DNA of 64,000 bases from Tenderia sp965602225 (GCA_965602225.1 CBFCYE010000007.1:1-64000); one strand, 5' to 3'. Positions 44,079 through 52,935 are shown, counted from the first letter of the stretch. Notes: a model not told the origin generated them from the letters alone. Program-made: numbers and translations.

Positions 44079-45356
44079 TTATGTCTGTTTGAAAACTGTT
44101 TTACCTGCCAGCAGGGTGTGAACGACTTTGCCTTTTAGCTCCCAGTCACGGAATGGGGTGTTGTGGCCGCGGCTGAGCATATTTTCAGGGCTCACCTTCC
44201 AGTACTGTTCAGGGTCAATCACGACGATATCGGCCTGTTTACCCGGTGTCAGCGTGCCGGCATCAAGACCGACTATTTTGGCCGGGCCAATGCTCACTCG
44301 GGCAATGGCATCGGACAGCGAAATACTGCTTTCCTCTGCTAGCCTCAGGGTTAACGGCAGCAGGGTTTCCAGAGCAGAGATGCCTGCCTCTGTCTGACTG
44401 AAGGGGTTGAGTTTGGCATCAGCTTCATGCGGTTGATGATCTGAACAGATGGCGCTGATACTGCCCTTACATACGCCTTCACGTAGGCCATTCATGTCTC
44501 GTTGGTCACGCAGTGGTGGACGAACGTGGCACTGGCTGTCGAACTCACCGATGTCCATGTCTGTCAGGTAGAGCTGATGGGCGGCAACATCGACGCTGAC
44601 CGGCAGGCCCTCAAATTGGGCGCGGCTAATCATCTGCAAGGCCTTGAGCGTGGATATGTGGCAGAAATGGGCGCGCACACCAGTATCGGCGATCAGAGCT
44701 AGGTCACGGGCCACCGCCACGGTTTCGGCCGCCTCAGGGATGCCAGGCAGCCCCAGACGAGTGCTGACGGCACCTTCATGGACACAGCCTTGGTGACGCA
44801 GGCTAGGGTCTTCAGAAAACAGGAACAGGGTCAGATCAAAGGTGGCGGCATATTCCATGATCCGTTTCATGACCAGCGGATTCTTGATGGGTGTCAGGGC
44901 ATTGCTGATACCGACACAGCCGGCGGCCTTGAGGGCAGCCATTTCACTGATGTTTTCACCGCGCAGATCCTGAGTTGCTGCGCCAAGGCTGTAGACCTTG
45001 GCAAGGCCTGCATCCTGGGCCTTTTTGCGGATTAGCTTGGCCACCGCCGGGGTGTCGGTGATTGGATAGGTATCGGGCGGCATTACCAGTGAGGTGATGC
45101 CGGCTGCGGCTGCGGCACGGGTCTCAGAGGCGATAGTGGCCTTGTGCTCGAAGCCTGGCTCACGCAGGCGGGCCGACAGATCGACCAGACCGGGGCAGAC
45201 CAGTTGATTGCTTGCATCGATCTCCTGCTCGGCGCTGAAACCATCCAGCGAGTCGGCCACGGCGCTAATCATGCCGTCAGCGATATAGACGTTGGTGATT
45301 TTATCGATGTTGTTGGCTGGGTCGATGACGCGGCCGTTTTTGATCAGTATATGCAT
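44079..45356 (-). CDS. pyrC': Catalytically degenerate dihydroorotase homologue PyrC' (PyrX)
   Basis: This is a 425-aa amidohydrolase-fold protein. The metal motif DxHxH, present in active dihydroorotases, here reads DLSARLREPG, so both His ligands are Ser61 and Arg63. The carbamylated Lys is also absent (SNALTP in the same region). It therefore matches the known PyrC' partner of PyrB that is required structurally for a PyrB6-PyrC'6 aspartate transcarbamoylase in pseudomonads. It is joined to pyrB in a TGATG overlap. The real dihydroorotase must be encoded elsewhere. Confidence 0.88.
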   Translation of the reverse strand: MHILIKNGRVIDPANNIDKITNVYIADGMISAVADSLDGFSAEQEIDASNQLVCPGLVDLSARLREPGFEHKATIASETRAAAAAGITSLVMPPDTYPITDTPAVAKLIRKKAQDAGLAKVYSLGAATQDLRGENISEMAALKAAGCVGISNALTPIKNPLVMKRIMEYAATFDLTLFLFSEDPSLRHQGCVHEGAVSTRLGLPGIPEAAETVAVARDLALIADTGVRAHFCHISTLKALQMISRAQFEGLPVSVDVAAHQLYLTDMDIGEFDSQCHVRPPLRDQRDMNGLREGVCKGSISAICSDHQPHEADAKLNPFSQTEAGISALETLLPLTLRLAEESSISLSDAIARVSIGPAKIVGLDAGTLTPGKQADIVVIDPEQYWKVSPENMLSRGHNTPFRDWELKGKVVHTLLAGKTVFKQT

Positions 45357-46327
45357 CAGGCGGCACCTCCTGCATGGCTACCCAGGCAGGTGGACATCAC
45401 TGCCATCCGTACCGCAATGCCGTGGGTGACCTGTTGCAGGATAACTGAGCGCGGCCCGTCGGCAACGCTGGACTCAATCTCGACGCCGCGATTGATTGGC
45501 CCTGGGTGCATGACGATGGCATCGGGTTTGGCCTGTTCCAGCCGTTCCTGGGTCAAGCCGTAGAGCTGGAAGTATTCGTGTTCGCTGGGCAGCAGTTCAC
45601 CCTGCATGCGTTCATTTTGCAGTCGCAGCATGATGATGACATCGACATCTTTCAAACCTTGATCGAGGTCGTGATAGACATGCACACCTAACGTTTGGAC
45701 ATCTTTCGGCATCAGGGTCTTGGGGCCGACCACGCGCACCTCAGTCACGCCCAGCGTGGTCAGGGCATGGATCTGTGAGCGGGCCACGCGCGAGTGCATG
45801 ATATCGCCGACAATGGCGACCTTGAGCGGATAAAAGTCGCCCTTGACCCGGCGAATGGTGAACATGTCGAGCATGGCCTGGGTTGGGTGGGCGTGGCTAC
45901 CGTCACCAGCGTTGACGACACTGACGTGTGGCGCCACATGGTTGGCGATGAAGTGGGCAGCACCGCTGTCGGCATGACGCACCACAAACATGTCGCAGTG
46001 CATGGCCTGAAGATTGTGCAGGGTGTCGAGCAGGGTCTCGCCCTTCTTGGTGGCCGAGGCGGCGATGTTGAGATTGAGCACATCGGCCGACAGGCGTTTG
46101 GCCGCCAGCTCAAAGGTGGTACGGGTGCGGGTGCTGGCCTCAAAGAACAGATTGACGATGGTCTTGCCGCGCAGCAAGGGCACCTTTTTGACGGTTTGAT
46201 CGGTGACGCCGCTGAGTGACTCGGCGGTATCGAGTATATCCACCAGCATCTGCCGCTTGAGTCCCTCAATGGTGAGAAAGTGGCGTAGTCGCCCCTGTTC
46301 ATTAAGCTGGATATTGCGACGGATCAT
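45356..46327 (-). CDS. pyrB: Aspartate carbamoyltransferase catalytic subunit PyrB
   Basis: This 323-aa enzyme makes N-carbamoyl-L-aspartate from carbamoyl phosphate and aspartate in pyrimidine synthesis. The carbamoyl phosphate site FFEASTRTRTTFE is intact, as are HPTQAMLD and HPGPINRG. It overlaps pyrR by an ATGA and pyrC' by one base, giving a tight pyrR-pyrB-pyrC' operon. The length is near the family norm of 310-335. Confidence 0.95.
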   Translation of the reverse strand: MIRRNIQLNEQGRLRHFLTIEGLKRQMLVDILDTAESLSGVTDQTVKKVPLLRGKTIVNLFFEASTRTRTTFELAAKRLSADVLNLNIAASATKKGETLLDTLHNLQAMHCDMFVVRHADSGAAHFIANHVAPHVSVVNAGDGSHAHPTQAMLDMFTIRRVKGDFYPLKVAIVGDIMHSRVARSQIHALTTLGVTEVRVVGPKTLMPKDVQTLGVHVYHDLDQGLKDVDVIIMLRLQNERMQGELLPSEHEYFQLYGLTQERLEQAKPDAIVMHPGPINRGVEIESSVADGPRSVILQQVTHGIAVRMAVMSTCLGSHAGGAA

Positions 46328-46851
46328 GCCGTAGCTCCCTGTTCAGAGTCTTTGTTGGCGACATGTAGACTGAGTGGTTCAGGGCCTTGCAGTTTGATGT
46401 TTTCACTGCCGTTTAATTCCACCTTCAGGCCGACGACGTTGGCCTCAATCGGCAGCTCGCGACCACCACGGTCGATCAGCACGGCCAGGGTGACGCTGGC
46501 TGGGCGACCGTAGTCAAAAATTTCATTGAGGGCGGCGCGGATGGTGCGGCCGGTGTAGAGCACGTCGTCCACCAGGATAATGTGGCGGTCATCGACAGTG
46601 AAGGGCAGATGTGAGGGTTTGACCTGCGGGTTCATGCCGATGCGGCTGAAATCGTCACGGTAAAAGGATATATCCAGGTGCCCGAGTGGGTCATGCAAGT
46701 CCAGCTGTTGGTGCAGTCGTTCCGCCACCCAGACGCCACCGGAGTGGATGCCTATCATGAGCGGGTTTTCTGCTCCGAGTTCGGCAAGGTGGTGCTTGAG
46801 CCGTTCGGCCAAGTCTTTGAGTAAAATGTCGATATCGACGGCTTTGGTCAT
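46324..46851 (-). CDS. pyrR: Bifunctional pyr operon regulator / uracil phosphoribosyltransferase PyrR
   Basis: This protein of about 175 residues is of the phosphoribosyltransferase fold with the PRPP motif ILVDDVLYTGRTIRAAL and the upstream IGIHSGGVWVAERL. In Gram-positive bacteria PyrR is an RNA attenuator; in gammaproteobacteria its regulatory role is less clear, and I saw no attenuator here. ATG 46851 has AGGAAG five bases upstream and is preferred to ATG 46875. It overlaps pyrB. Confidence 0.92.
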   Translation of the reverse strand: MTKAVDIDILLKDLAERLKHHLAELGAENPLMIGIHSGGVWVAERLHQQLDLHDPLGHLDISFYRDDFSRIGMNPQVKPSHLPFTVDDRHIILVDDVLYTGRTIRAALNEIFDYGRPASVTLAVLIDRGGRELPIEANVVGLKVELNGSENIKLQGPEPLSLHVANKDSEQGATA

Positions 46852-46966
46852 GACCACTTCCTGATGACGGGGCATATAATCTGGTCATTATTGTACCGGC
46901 ATCTCTGGTCGCTTGTCAGGTGGTTCTTAAGCCGTTAGAGGATCATTTCTTTAATGCTGCGGAGCT

Positions 46967-47395
46967 TTATGTTCCTGATTGATTAAACCATGACTGAATG
47001 ATTAAGGCTGCGGCAACTTGATCAACGGCCTGTTTCAGCTTGGATTTTTTTAGCTTACCGCTACGGCGTTCATTGACGACGATCTCTTCGGCTTCCATCG
47101 AGCTGTATCGTTCATCCACCAGTTCTACCGGCAGTTGGTAGCGACCATTGAGTCGATTGGCAAAGCGCCGTGCGGCGATGCTCATTTCCTGTTCGCCACC
47201 ATCTTCAGTCAGCGGCAGGCCGATCAACAGCAGGTCAGGCTGCCATTCTTTTAGCAGACGACTGATGTGATCCCAGTCTGGTTTGTTTTGCCTTACCGCC
47301 ACAGTGTCTAGCGGCCTGGTAGTGGCGGTGAGTTGTTGACCGATGGCAACGCCGATGCGTTTGCTGCCGTAGTCAAAGGCCATGATAGTGTTCAT
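46967..47395 (-). CDS. ruvX: Holliday junction resolvase-like protein RuvX (YqgF)
   Basis: This 142-aa protein with an RNase H-like fold opens with MAFDYGSKRIGVAIG, contains LIGLPLTEDGG and a conserved VDERYSSMEAEE, and ends near DQVAAALIIQSW. YqgF/RuvX acts in 16S rRNA 5' maturation and is related to resolvases. ATGA overlap with algH shows coupled translation. It is in the known algH-ruvX-pyrR order. Confidence 0.93.
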   Translation of the reverse strand: MNTIMAFDYGSKRIGVAIGQQLTATTRPLDTVAVRQNKPDWDHISRLLKEWQPDLLLIGLPLTEDGGEQEMSIAARRFANRLNGRYQLPVELVDERYSSMEAEEIVVNERRSGKLKKSKLKQAVDQVAAALIIQSWFNQSGT

Positions 47396-47952
47396 GCGTG
47401 ACCGGTATCGGCGGAAAGCAGTTGCAGATCAACCCCCAACAGAGAGGCGGCAGCATGCCAGCGTTTTTCAACCGGGGTGTCGAAAATGATTTCAGCCGAG
47501 GCCGGTACGCTGAGCCAGGTATTCTGGGCCAGTTCTTGTTCCAGTTGTCCGCTACCCCAGCCGGCATAGCCGAGTGCAACCAGACAATCTTTCGGCCCAT
47601 TTTGGCTGGCGATATCCTTGAGTATGTCGCTGGAGGTGGTCAGGGCAATGTCGTCAGAGAGAAACAGGGTGCCTTGCCAGTTTTTGCTGGGGCGGTGGAG
47701 TATAAATCCTCGGTCCTGTTGCACCGGGCCACCAAAATAGACTTGTTGCTGACCTGTTGCCTCATCGTCGTTGTTGATTTCCAACTGTTCAAAAATCTCG
47801 CCCAGCTTCATGTTCAGCGGCTGGTTGATGATGATGCCCATCGCCCCCTCGTCATTGTGTTGGCTGATATAGGTGACGCTGTGAAAAAAATTAGGGTCAT
47901 CTAATTGCGGCATGGCGATAAGAAAGTGATCGGTCAGGCAGACGTCATTCAT
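47392..47952 (-). CDS. algH: YqgE/AlgH family protein
   Basis: This is a 186-aa protein of the YqgE/AlgH family, with LTDHFLIAMPQLDDPNFFHS at the start, then MGIIINQPL, VYFGGPVQQDRGFIL and a final GYAGWGSGQLEQEL. The family is of unknown biochemical function, named for an effect on alginate regulation in Pseudomonas. It overlaps ruvX downstream. The upstream tonB gene is 45 bp away. Confidence 0.93.
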   Translation of the reverse strand: MNDVCLTDHFLIAMPQLDDPNFFHSVTYISQHNDEGAMGIIINQPLNMKLGEIFEQLEINNDDEATGQQQVYFGGPVQQDRGFILHRPSKNWQGTLFLSDDIALTTSSDILKDIASQNGPKDCLVALGYAGWGSGQLEQELAQNTWLSVPASAEIIFDTPVEKRWHAAASLLGVDLQLLSADTGHA

Positions 47953-47997
47953 ATTGATTCATATATCGTTGCTTTTAGGAGGCTATAAATTATTGTT

Positions 47998-48882
47998 TTA
48001 ACGCGTGCTTAACTGGTTACCCGAGGTGAACTGCCAGGTACGGGTGATATGCAGCACATCGGTGTCTTTTAACATCTCTTTGGGTAGTGGTGCATACGGT
48101 GAGGCCAGACGGACAATGCGTATAGCGGCATCGTCGAGTATTTTGTGGCCTGATGACCGCAACACATTGATCTCGCGGATGGTGCCGTTGGCATTGATGG
48201 CGACATCCATGATCAGGCCGCCTGACAGGCCTTTACGTTTGGCAGCATCTGGATAGTTAAGATTACCGACCCGTTCGATTTTGCGGCGCCAGCTATCAAG
48301 ATAGGCCGCGTCACGAAATGTCTTGGTGCTGGCCGAAATAAAACGGTGTTTTTCCTTTTTTGAGTAGACCTCAAATGACTGCTTAATCTCGGCTGTCAGG
48401 CGGGCAATCTCCTGGCCGCGTTTGATTAGTTGGGCTGAGGTGGTTTCCTCGGCCTGGTGTTTGTCCGGGTTTTCCAGGGCAAAGATCTGGGTGGCGGAAT
48501 CGCGCTGTGTCAGCACCTCTTTCTGGGTGATCTGGGTTTGATTGGTGGTCTGCTCGGGTGTCAGCACGTCGGCGTCACCATCAAAGGGAACCGGAATATT
48601 TTGTGCCGCCTCGGTGGTGCGGGGTGTCTTTTTGTCGCGCGTATTGCCCATGCCGGTTTGATCCACCTGGGCCAGAAAATCGGCATCTTCAGGCGCTTCG
48701 GTGTCATTGCTTTCTACCAGAATCACTTCCAGTGTCGGTAGTGGCGACTCCTGTGAAAATGGATCGGTGAATTCAAAACCAACTCCCAGAATCAGAACGG
48801 CGTTGATAGCAATGGACAGAAACAGGGTAAAGACCAATCGGTCGTTGGCTGAGACCTTGGCGCTGGTGACGGCTGTGCTCAT
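47998..48882 (-). CDS. tonB: Energy transducer TonB
   Basis: This 294-aa protein has an N-terminal membrane anchor (LVFTLFLSIAINAVLILGVG), a periplasmic linker and a C-terminal TonB domain (NYPDAAKRKGLSGGLIMDVA, then VLRSSGHKILDDAAI). It transduces the ExbBD proton-motive force to outer-membrane receptors, such as the one at 35-37 kb; exbB and exbD are not in the window. It overlaps the preceding gene by an ATGA junction. In Pseudomonas a tonB-type gene sits in the same place beside algH. Confidence 0.9.
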   Translation of the reverse strand: MSTAVTSAKVSANDRLVFTLFLSIAINAVLILGVGFEFTDPFSQESPLPTLEVILVESNDTEAPEDADFLAQVDQTGMGNTRDKKTPRTTEAAQNIPVPFDGDADVLTPEQTTNQTQITQKEVLTQRDSATQIFALENPDKHQAEETTSAQLIKRGQEIARLTAEIKQSFEVYSKKEKHRFISASTKTFRDAAYLDSWRRKIERVGNLNYPDAAKRKGLSGGLIMDVAINANGTIREINVLRSSGHKILDDAAIRIVRLASPYAPLPKEMLKDTDVLHITRTWQFTSGNQLSTR

Positions 48883-49403
48883 AAGTCGGTTTGCGGTTCC
48901 TTTATTTTATTGATGATGTGGTTAGCGATTATGCCACTGCCTATGCCGAAAACAATCGCAACTGTCATTAGTATCGGCAACAAGTGGAATAAACCTTGAT
49001 GCGGAATGAATAGAGTGTAAGCGACAAAGAATTGCGCCGCCATATGGGCCATGGCTGCCAGTAGGCTATAGCCGACCGTCCCCAGGCCCTTGCCCGGTAG
49101 GCGGCTGGCCAAGCCCAGTACGATGATGCTGGCAACGGCGCCGCTCATGCTCAGGGCAAAGGTGGGTGAAAGAAAGGTGCCTATCAGGATTGAACCTACC
49201 AATACTCGCAGGATTGCTACCCATGCAGCGCAAGACCAGCCGTATTGCATCAGACAGATAATGGTGATGATGTTGGCCAGTCCGGGTTTGACGCCGGGGA
49301 TAGGGCTGGGCAAGGCGCTTTCGGCGATGTGAATGGTGATTGCCAGGGCGGCTAGCCAGGCGATGCGTTGATCCTCGCGGGTGGTTTGAATGCTTAATTT
49401 CAT
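48879..49403 (-). CDS. Gx transporter family / HepT-like polytopic membrane protein
   Basis: This is a membrane protein of about 174 residues with four or five hydrophobic segments and PSPIPGVKPGLANIITIICL near its start, a hallmark of the Gx transporter (heptaprenyl diphosphate synthase component I-like) family. It is often next to NusG-II and ApbE genes, which here lie on the other side of cheV at 50.5-52 kb. ATG 49403 begins the conserved part; the longer ORF from 49451 has no RBS. Substrate unknown; a link to flavin or quinone trafficking has been proposed for such clusters. Confidence 0.8.
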   Translation of the reverse strand: MKLSIQTTREDQRIAWLAALAITIHIAESALPSPIPGVKPGLANIITIICLMQYGWSCAAWVAILRVLVGSILIGTFLSPTFALSMSGAVASIIVLGLASRLPGKGLGTVGYSLLAAMAHMAAQFFVAYTLFIPHQGLFHLLPILMTVAIVFGIGSGIIANHIINKIKEPQTDL

Positions 49404-49542
49404 TGGCCTAGTGTAACGAAAATAAATCAGCCAACGACACTCTTTTGCCAATTGTAAATGATCATTACGATGTCAATTTTATGGTTTAGATATATGGTTT
49501 TGGGTCGATCTATACTCTGCAAAAGTTTAAAGGGAATTTCCA

Positions 49543-50499
49543 ATGAGTAAGTTTATGCAATCTGTTGATGGTCGCACCCAGATGGCTGGTGCTAATCGTC
49601 TTGAAATTTTGCTGTTTAGTCTGGGGCTGGATCAAAAGACCGGCCGTGAAGAGGTCTTCGGCATTAACGTCTTCAAGGTACGTGAGGTCTTGAATGTGCC
49701 TGAAATTACTCGTGCACCTGATGTCGCCGATGGTATTGAGGGCATGGTCAGCCTGCGTGGGGTGATGGTGCCGGTGATTAATCTGGCTCATTTCTGTCAG
49801 ATGGATGTTGAGGAAAAACCGCAGATCCTGATTATCAGTGAATACAACAAAAACCTGCTAGGTTTTTTGGTGCATTCAGTTGAGCACATCCTACGTATGG
49901 AATGGAGCCAGATAAAAGCACCACCAGCGATGATGGCTGACCGTATGGGCGGCTTGCTGACGGCTGTCTCTGAGCTTGAAGATGATCGCATTGTCATGAT
50001 TCTGGATGTAGAGAAGATCCTGGCCTCGGTATGTCACTCTGAAGAGGATGAACAGGCTATGTATGAAGAGGTCAGGACTGTGAAGGCGCCGAAGATGGTT
50101 CTGTTCGCAGATGACTCTTCGGTGGCGCGCAAACAAATTGCCAAGACGCTGGAGACGATGGGTATTAAATACATCAGTGCCAAGAATGGCCTGGAGGCCT
50201 GGGAAAAACTTAAGGAGCTGGCAGACAGGGCGGCGGCCAATGGCATTCAGTTGAAAGACCATATCCAGGCGGTGCTGACCGATGTGGAAATGCCGGAGAT
50301 GGATGGTTATGTCTTGACCAAGAATATCAAGGAAGACTCGCGTTTAAGTGGCATCCCGGTAGTGATGCATTCATCACTTTCGGCTGATGCCAATATTACG
50401 ATGGGTAAGGCGGTGGGGGCGGATTTCTACGTGCCCAAGTTTAACCCGCAAGAGTTGAGCGTAACGATGCTTGAGGCTTTGGGTGAAGAGCTTGAGTAA
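49543..50499 (+). CDS. cheV: Chemotaxis coupling protein CheV (CheW-REC)
   Basis: This 318-aa protein has an N-terminal CheW-like domain (ILLFSLGLDQKTGREEVFGI, then VFKVREVLNVPEI and VSLRGVMVPVINLA) and a C-terminal receiver (KMVLFADDSSVAR, phospho-acceptor D247 in AVLTDVEMPEMDG). CheV couples receptors to CheA and acts as a phosphate sink or adaptor. AAGGGA precedes the ATG. It is on the plus strand between two minus-strand gene blocks, converging on the NusG-II gene with only two bases between stops. A weak sigma-28-like match lies about 49485-49511. Confidence 0.92.
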   Translation: MSKFMQSVDGRTQMAGANRLEILLFSLGLDQKTGREEVFGINVFKVREVLNVPEITRAPDVADGIEGMVSLRGVMVPVINLAHFCQMDVEEKPQILIISEYNKNLLGFLVHSVEHILRMEWSQIKAPPAMMADRMGGLLTAVSELEDDRIVMILDVEKILASVCHSEEDEQAMYEEVRTVKAPKMVLFADDSSVARKQIAKTLETMGIKYISAKNGLEAWEKLKELADRAAANGIQLKDHIQAVLTDVEMPEMDGYVLTKNIKEDSRLSGIPVVMHSSLSADANITMGKAVGADFYVPKFNPQELSVTMLEALGEELE

Positions 50500-50501
50500 A
50501 G

Positions 50502-50861
50502 CTAAAAATTCATCGCATCAAAGCGTTGATCGCGGCCAATAATCTGCACCGTCACGCCATTGGGCAGGCAGGCCGACAGCTGACCATCTTTATTGAGCCA
50601 GCCAGTCATGACGCATTGTTTACCTTTACAGGGACTGTCGATAAAACGCACCTGTCTATCTTTAATCTCGATGATGCTTGTCCCCAGTGGGCCGGCTATT
50701 TCTAGTTGTTTGTTTTGATCTAGCGGCAGAGTGATTGTTGCGTTATTAATGCTGCGAATCTGCACCACCTCACCCTGCGAACTATTGCCCCAAAATTCGA
50801 TATACAGAAATGGCAGCATTAACAGCGCCAGGGCAACCACGATTTTATCGGCCAGGGTCAT
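50502..50861 (-). CDS. NusG domain II-containing membrane-anchored protein
   Basis: This 119-aa protein has a single N-terminal membrane segment (IVVALALLMLPFLYIEFW) and a domain resembling NusG domain II. It has a Cys pair SPCKGKQC and a third Cys in ACLPNGV, as in proteins found beside ApbE and Gx transporter genes. It overlaps apbE by ATGA. The probable site is the periplasmic face of the inner membrane. Its role is not established; the family context is flavin-linked electron transfer. Confidence 0.85.
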   Translation of the reverse strand: MTLADKIVVALALLMLPFLYIEFWGNSSQGEVVQIRSINNATITLPLDQNKQLEIAGPLGTSIIEIKDRQVRFIDSPCKGKQCVMTGWLNKDGQLSACLPNGVTVQIIGRDQRFDAMNF

Positions 50862-51988
50862 GGAACGATGATGGTTTTTGTCTGCTCGTCGATGTCGAGA
50901 TGGATACGTTGGCTCATCGCCTCGGTCATATAAATAGTGCCGGCCGTATCAATCAGCATCACCTCGGCAATGCCCATGGCCCGGGCCGTTTCGCGCCACT
51001 GTTTCGGGCCGGCAATAAACACGGCTGTAGCTGCAGCATCAGCCGTGCTGGCATCGCGGTGGATGATAGTGACCGAGCTTGTGCCCTGTGCCGGGCGACC
51101 ACTACGTGGATCAATGATGTGATGGTAACGCTGGCCGTGATATTCAAAATAGCGTTCGTAATCACCCGAGGTGAAGAGACTCTCATCACCAAGAGTTTCC
51201 AATGAGGCGATAACCCCCGGCTGACGTGGATGGCGGATACCAATACGCCAGGGCTGGCCAGCCTTATTACCAATGGCGCGCAGGTCACCACCGGCGTTGA
51301 CGATGGCATTGTTGATGCCCATGCGGCGCAGTTCGGCAATGGCCTGATCAACGGCATAACCCTTGGCGTAACCGCCGACATCGATCATGACATCACTGTT
51401 GGCTGAACTGAGTTGATTGCCATCCAGCGTTAGTTCGCTCATCTTGGCATTGGCTTTAACCAGTGCTTCAATATCGCCTTCAGCGGGTGGTGCAGCATCC
51501 AGGCGTTCATCGCTGTGAAAACCCCATAGGGCGATCAGCTTGCCGGCAGCGGGGTTGAACAGGTCGTCACTTTGACGGGCCAGTTCAATGCCGGTTTGAA
51601 TCAGCTGTTGCTGTTCCGGGTTGAGCGCAACGCTGTTGCCTGCGGCCAGTTGTTGATTGATATAGGTGAGCTTGCTTGGCTGCCAGGTATGCCAATCGTG
51701 ATGAATGGCTTCCATCTTGTTGGTGACGGCGGTGACTGCCTTGGCCGCGGTTGCTTCATCGACACCATAGATGGAGATGTCCACCAGGGTGCCCAGCGCC
51801 AGCACTTGTTGTTGGTAGACTTGTGGAGTGCGTTGTTCACAGCCAGAAAGAGCAAGTAGGGCAACAAATACAACGGCAAAGAATATAGCGCTGCGAAACT
51901 CAATGTAGGGTGCGCATTGCGCACCATTAGAGCTGGAGGAAGGCGGAAAGTTAATGGTGCGCAATGCGCACCCTACGTTGGTGTTCAT
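50858..51988 (-). CDS. apbE: FAD:protein FMN transferase ApbE (lipoprotein, REP-extended signal peptide)
   Basis: This lipoprotein of about 376 residues transfers FMN from FAD to Thr/Ser residues of periplasmic flavoproteins. It has the ApbE core (DIGGYAKGYAVDQAI-type region, GGDLRAIG, then HHIIDPRSGRPAQG). The start ATG 51988 overlaps the gshB stop in TAATG. From that start, residues 1-4 precede about 25 residues coded by an inverted REP pair, and the hydrophobic core (IFFAVVFVALLALSGC) begins only about residue 32. No other ATG, GTG or TTG occurs in frame between the REP pair and the lipobox, so the REP-coded part appears to be translated. Lipidation is predicted at the Cys of LSGC. Confidence 0.9.
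   Translation of the reverse strand: MNTNVGCALRTINFPPSSSSNGAQCAPYIEFRSAIFFAVVFVALLALSGCEQRTPQVYQQQVLALGTLVDISIYGVDEATAAKAVTAVTNKMEAIHHDWHTWQPSKLTYINQQLAAGNSVALNPEQQQLIQTGIELARQSDDLFNPAAGKLIALWGFHSDERLDAAPPAEGDIEALVKANAKMSELTLDGNQLSSANSDVMIDVGGYAKGYAVDQAIAELRRMGINNAIVNAGGDLRAIGNKAGQPWRIGIRHPRQPGVIASLETLGDESLFTSGDYERYFEYHGQRYHHIIDPRSGRPAQGTSSVTIIHRDASTADAAATAVFIAGPKQWRETARAMGIAEVMLIDTAGTIYMTEAMSQRIHLDIDEQTKTIIVP
51905..51977. repeat. REP-type palindromes, inverted pair C, inside the apbE 5' coding region
   Basis: There are two REP units facing each other: GTAGGGTGCGCATTGCGCAC from 51905 and its reverse complement ending at 51976. They have perfect 21-bp arms separated by about 30 bp. The pair lies in frame within the apbE signal-peptide n-region and just after the gshB stop. 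Confidence 0.9.
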
Positions 51989-52935
51989 TAGTTCAACTTG
52001 TCGGCAATGCAATCCATCAAGGCGCCACCGATGTCGAGTCCGAACTGGGTATCCAGCTCACGGATGCAGGTGGGGCTGGTGACATTGATCTCGGTCAGGT
52101 AGTCACCGATCACATCCAGACCAACAAACAACAGGCCTTTCTGTTTCAGGGTCGGGCCGACCTGGGCGCAGATCCAGCGATCACGTTCACTCAGCGGCAC
52201 ACCTTCACCACGACCACCAGCGGCCAGATTGCCGCGGGTCTCACCCTTGGCCGGGATGCGCGCCAGGGCATAGGGCATGGGTTCGCCATCGACCATCAGG
52301 ATGCGTTTGTCACCACTGGTGATCTCGGGGATGAAACGCTGCGCCATGATGTATTGCTGGCCGTTTTGGGTCAGGGTCTCCAGGGCGACACTGACATTGG
52401 GGTCGCCTTGTTTAAGACGGAAGATAGACGCACCGCCCATGCCTTCCAGGGGTTTGATGATGATGTCACCAAACTCATCGTAAAAACCGCGCAGCTGGCT
52501 CATGTCACGGCTGACCAGGGTCGGTGGGCAACACTGCGGAAACCAGGCGGTAAATAACTTCTCGTTGGCATCGCGCAGGGTCTGCGGTTTGTTGACTACC
52601 AGCACGCCTTCGGCCTCGGCCAGTTCCAGAAGATAGGTGCTATGGATGTACTGCATGTCGAAGGGCGGATCCTTGCGCATCAGGATTACGTCCAGCTCAT
52701 TGGCCGGGATTAGCTGCGGCTCGCCCAGTTCAAACCAGTTCTGGGTATCGTCGCTGACTGTCACCGTTTGGGCACGCAGATGCAGTTTTCCGTCGCGTAC
52801 CGATAGGTCCTGCTGTTGCATGTAATAAAGTTGCCAGCCGCGCTTTTGCGCTGCCAGCATCATCGCCAGGCTGCTGTCCTTCTTTGGGTTGATGGCCTCA
52901 ATCGGGTCCATCACTACGCCAAGCTTAATCGTCAT
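51988..52935 (-). CDS. gshB: Glutathione synthetase GshB
   Basis: This 315-aa ATP-grasp ligase joins gamma-glutamylcysteine and glycine to make glutathione. It begins KLGVVMDPIEAINPKKDSSL, carries VLVVNKPQTLRDANEKLFT, then IIIKPLEGMGGASIFRL and the C-terminal GLDVIGDYLTEINVTSPT, all typical of bacterial GshB. It overlaps gshA upstream by ATGA and apbE downstream by TAATG, so three or four genes are translated as a unit. The length matches the family norm of about 315. Confidence 0.95.
   Translation of the reverse strand: MTIKLGVVMDPIEAINPKKDSSLAMMLAAQKRGWQLYYMQQQDLSVRDGKLHLRAQTVTVSDDTQNWFELGEPQLIPANELDVILMRKDPPFDMQYIHSTYLLELAEAEGVLVVNKPQTLRDANEKLFTAWFPQCCPPTLVSRDMSQLRGFYDEFGDIIIKPLEGMGGASIFRLKQGDPNVSVALETLTQNGQQYIMAQRFIPEITSGDKRILMVDGEPMPYALARIPAKGETRGNLAAGGRGEGVPLSERDRWICAQVGPTLKQKGLLFVGLDVIGDYLTEINVTSPTCIRELDTQFGLDIGGALMDCIADKLN

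Noticed and set aside
49485..49511. Sigma-28-type promoter upstream of cheV
   Set aside because: Match to both elements is only about half; noted in the cheV entry but not listed as a feature.
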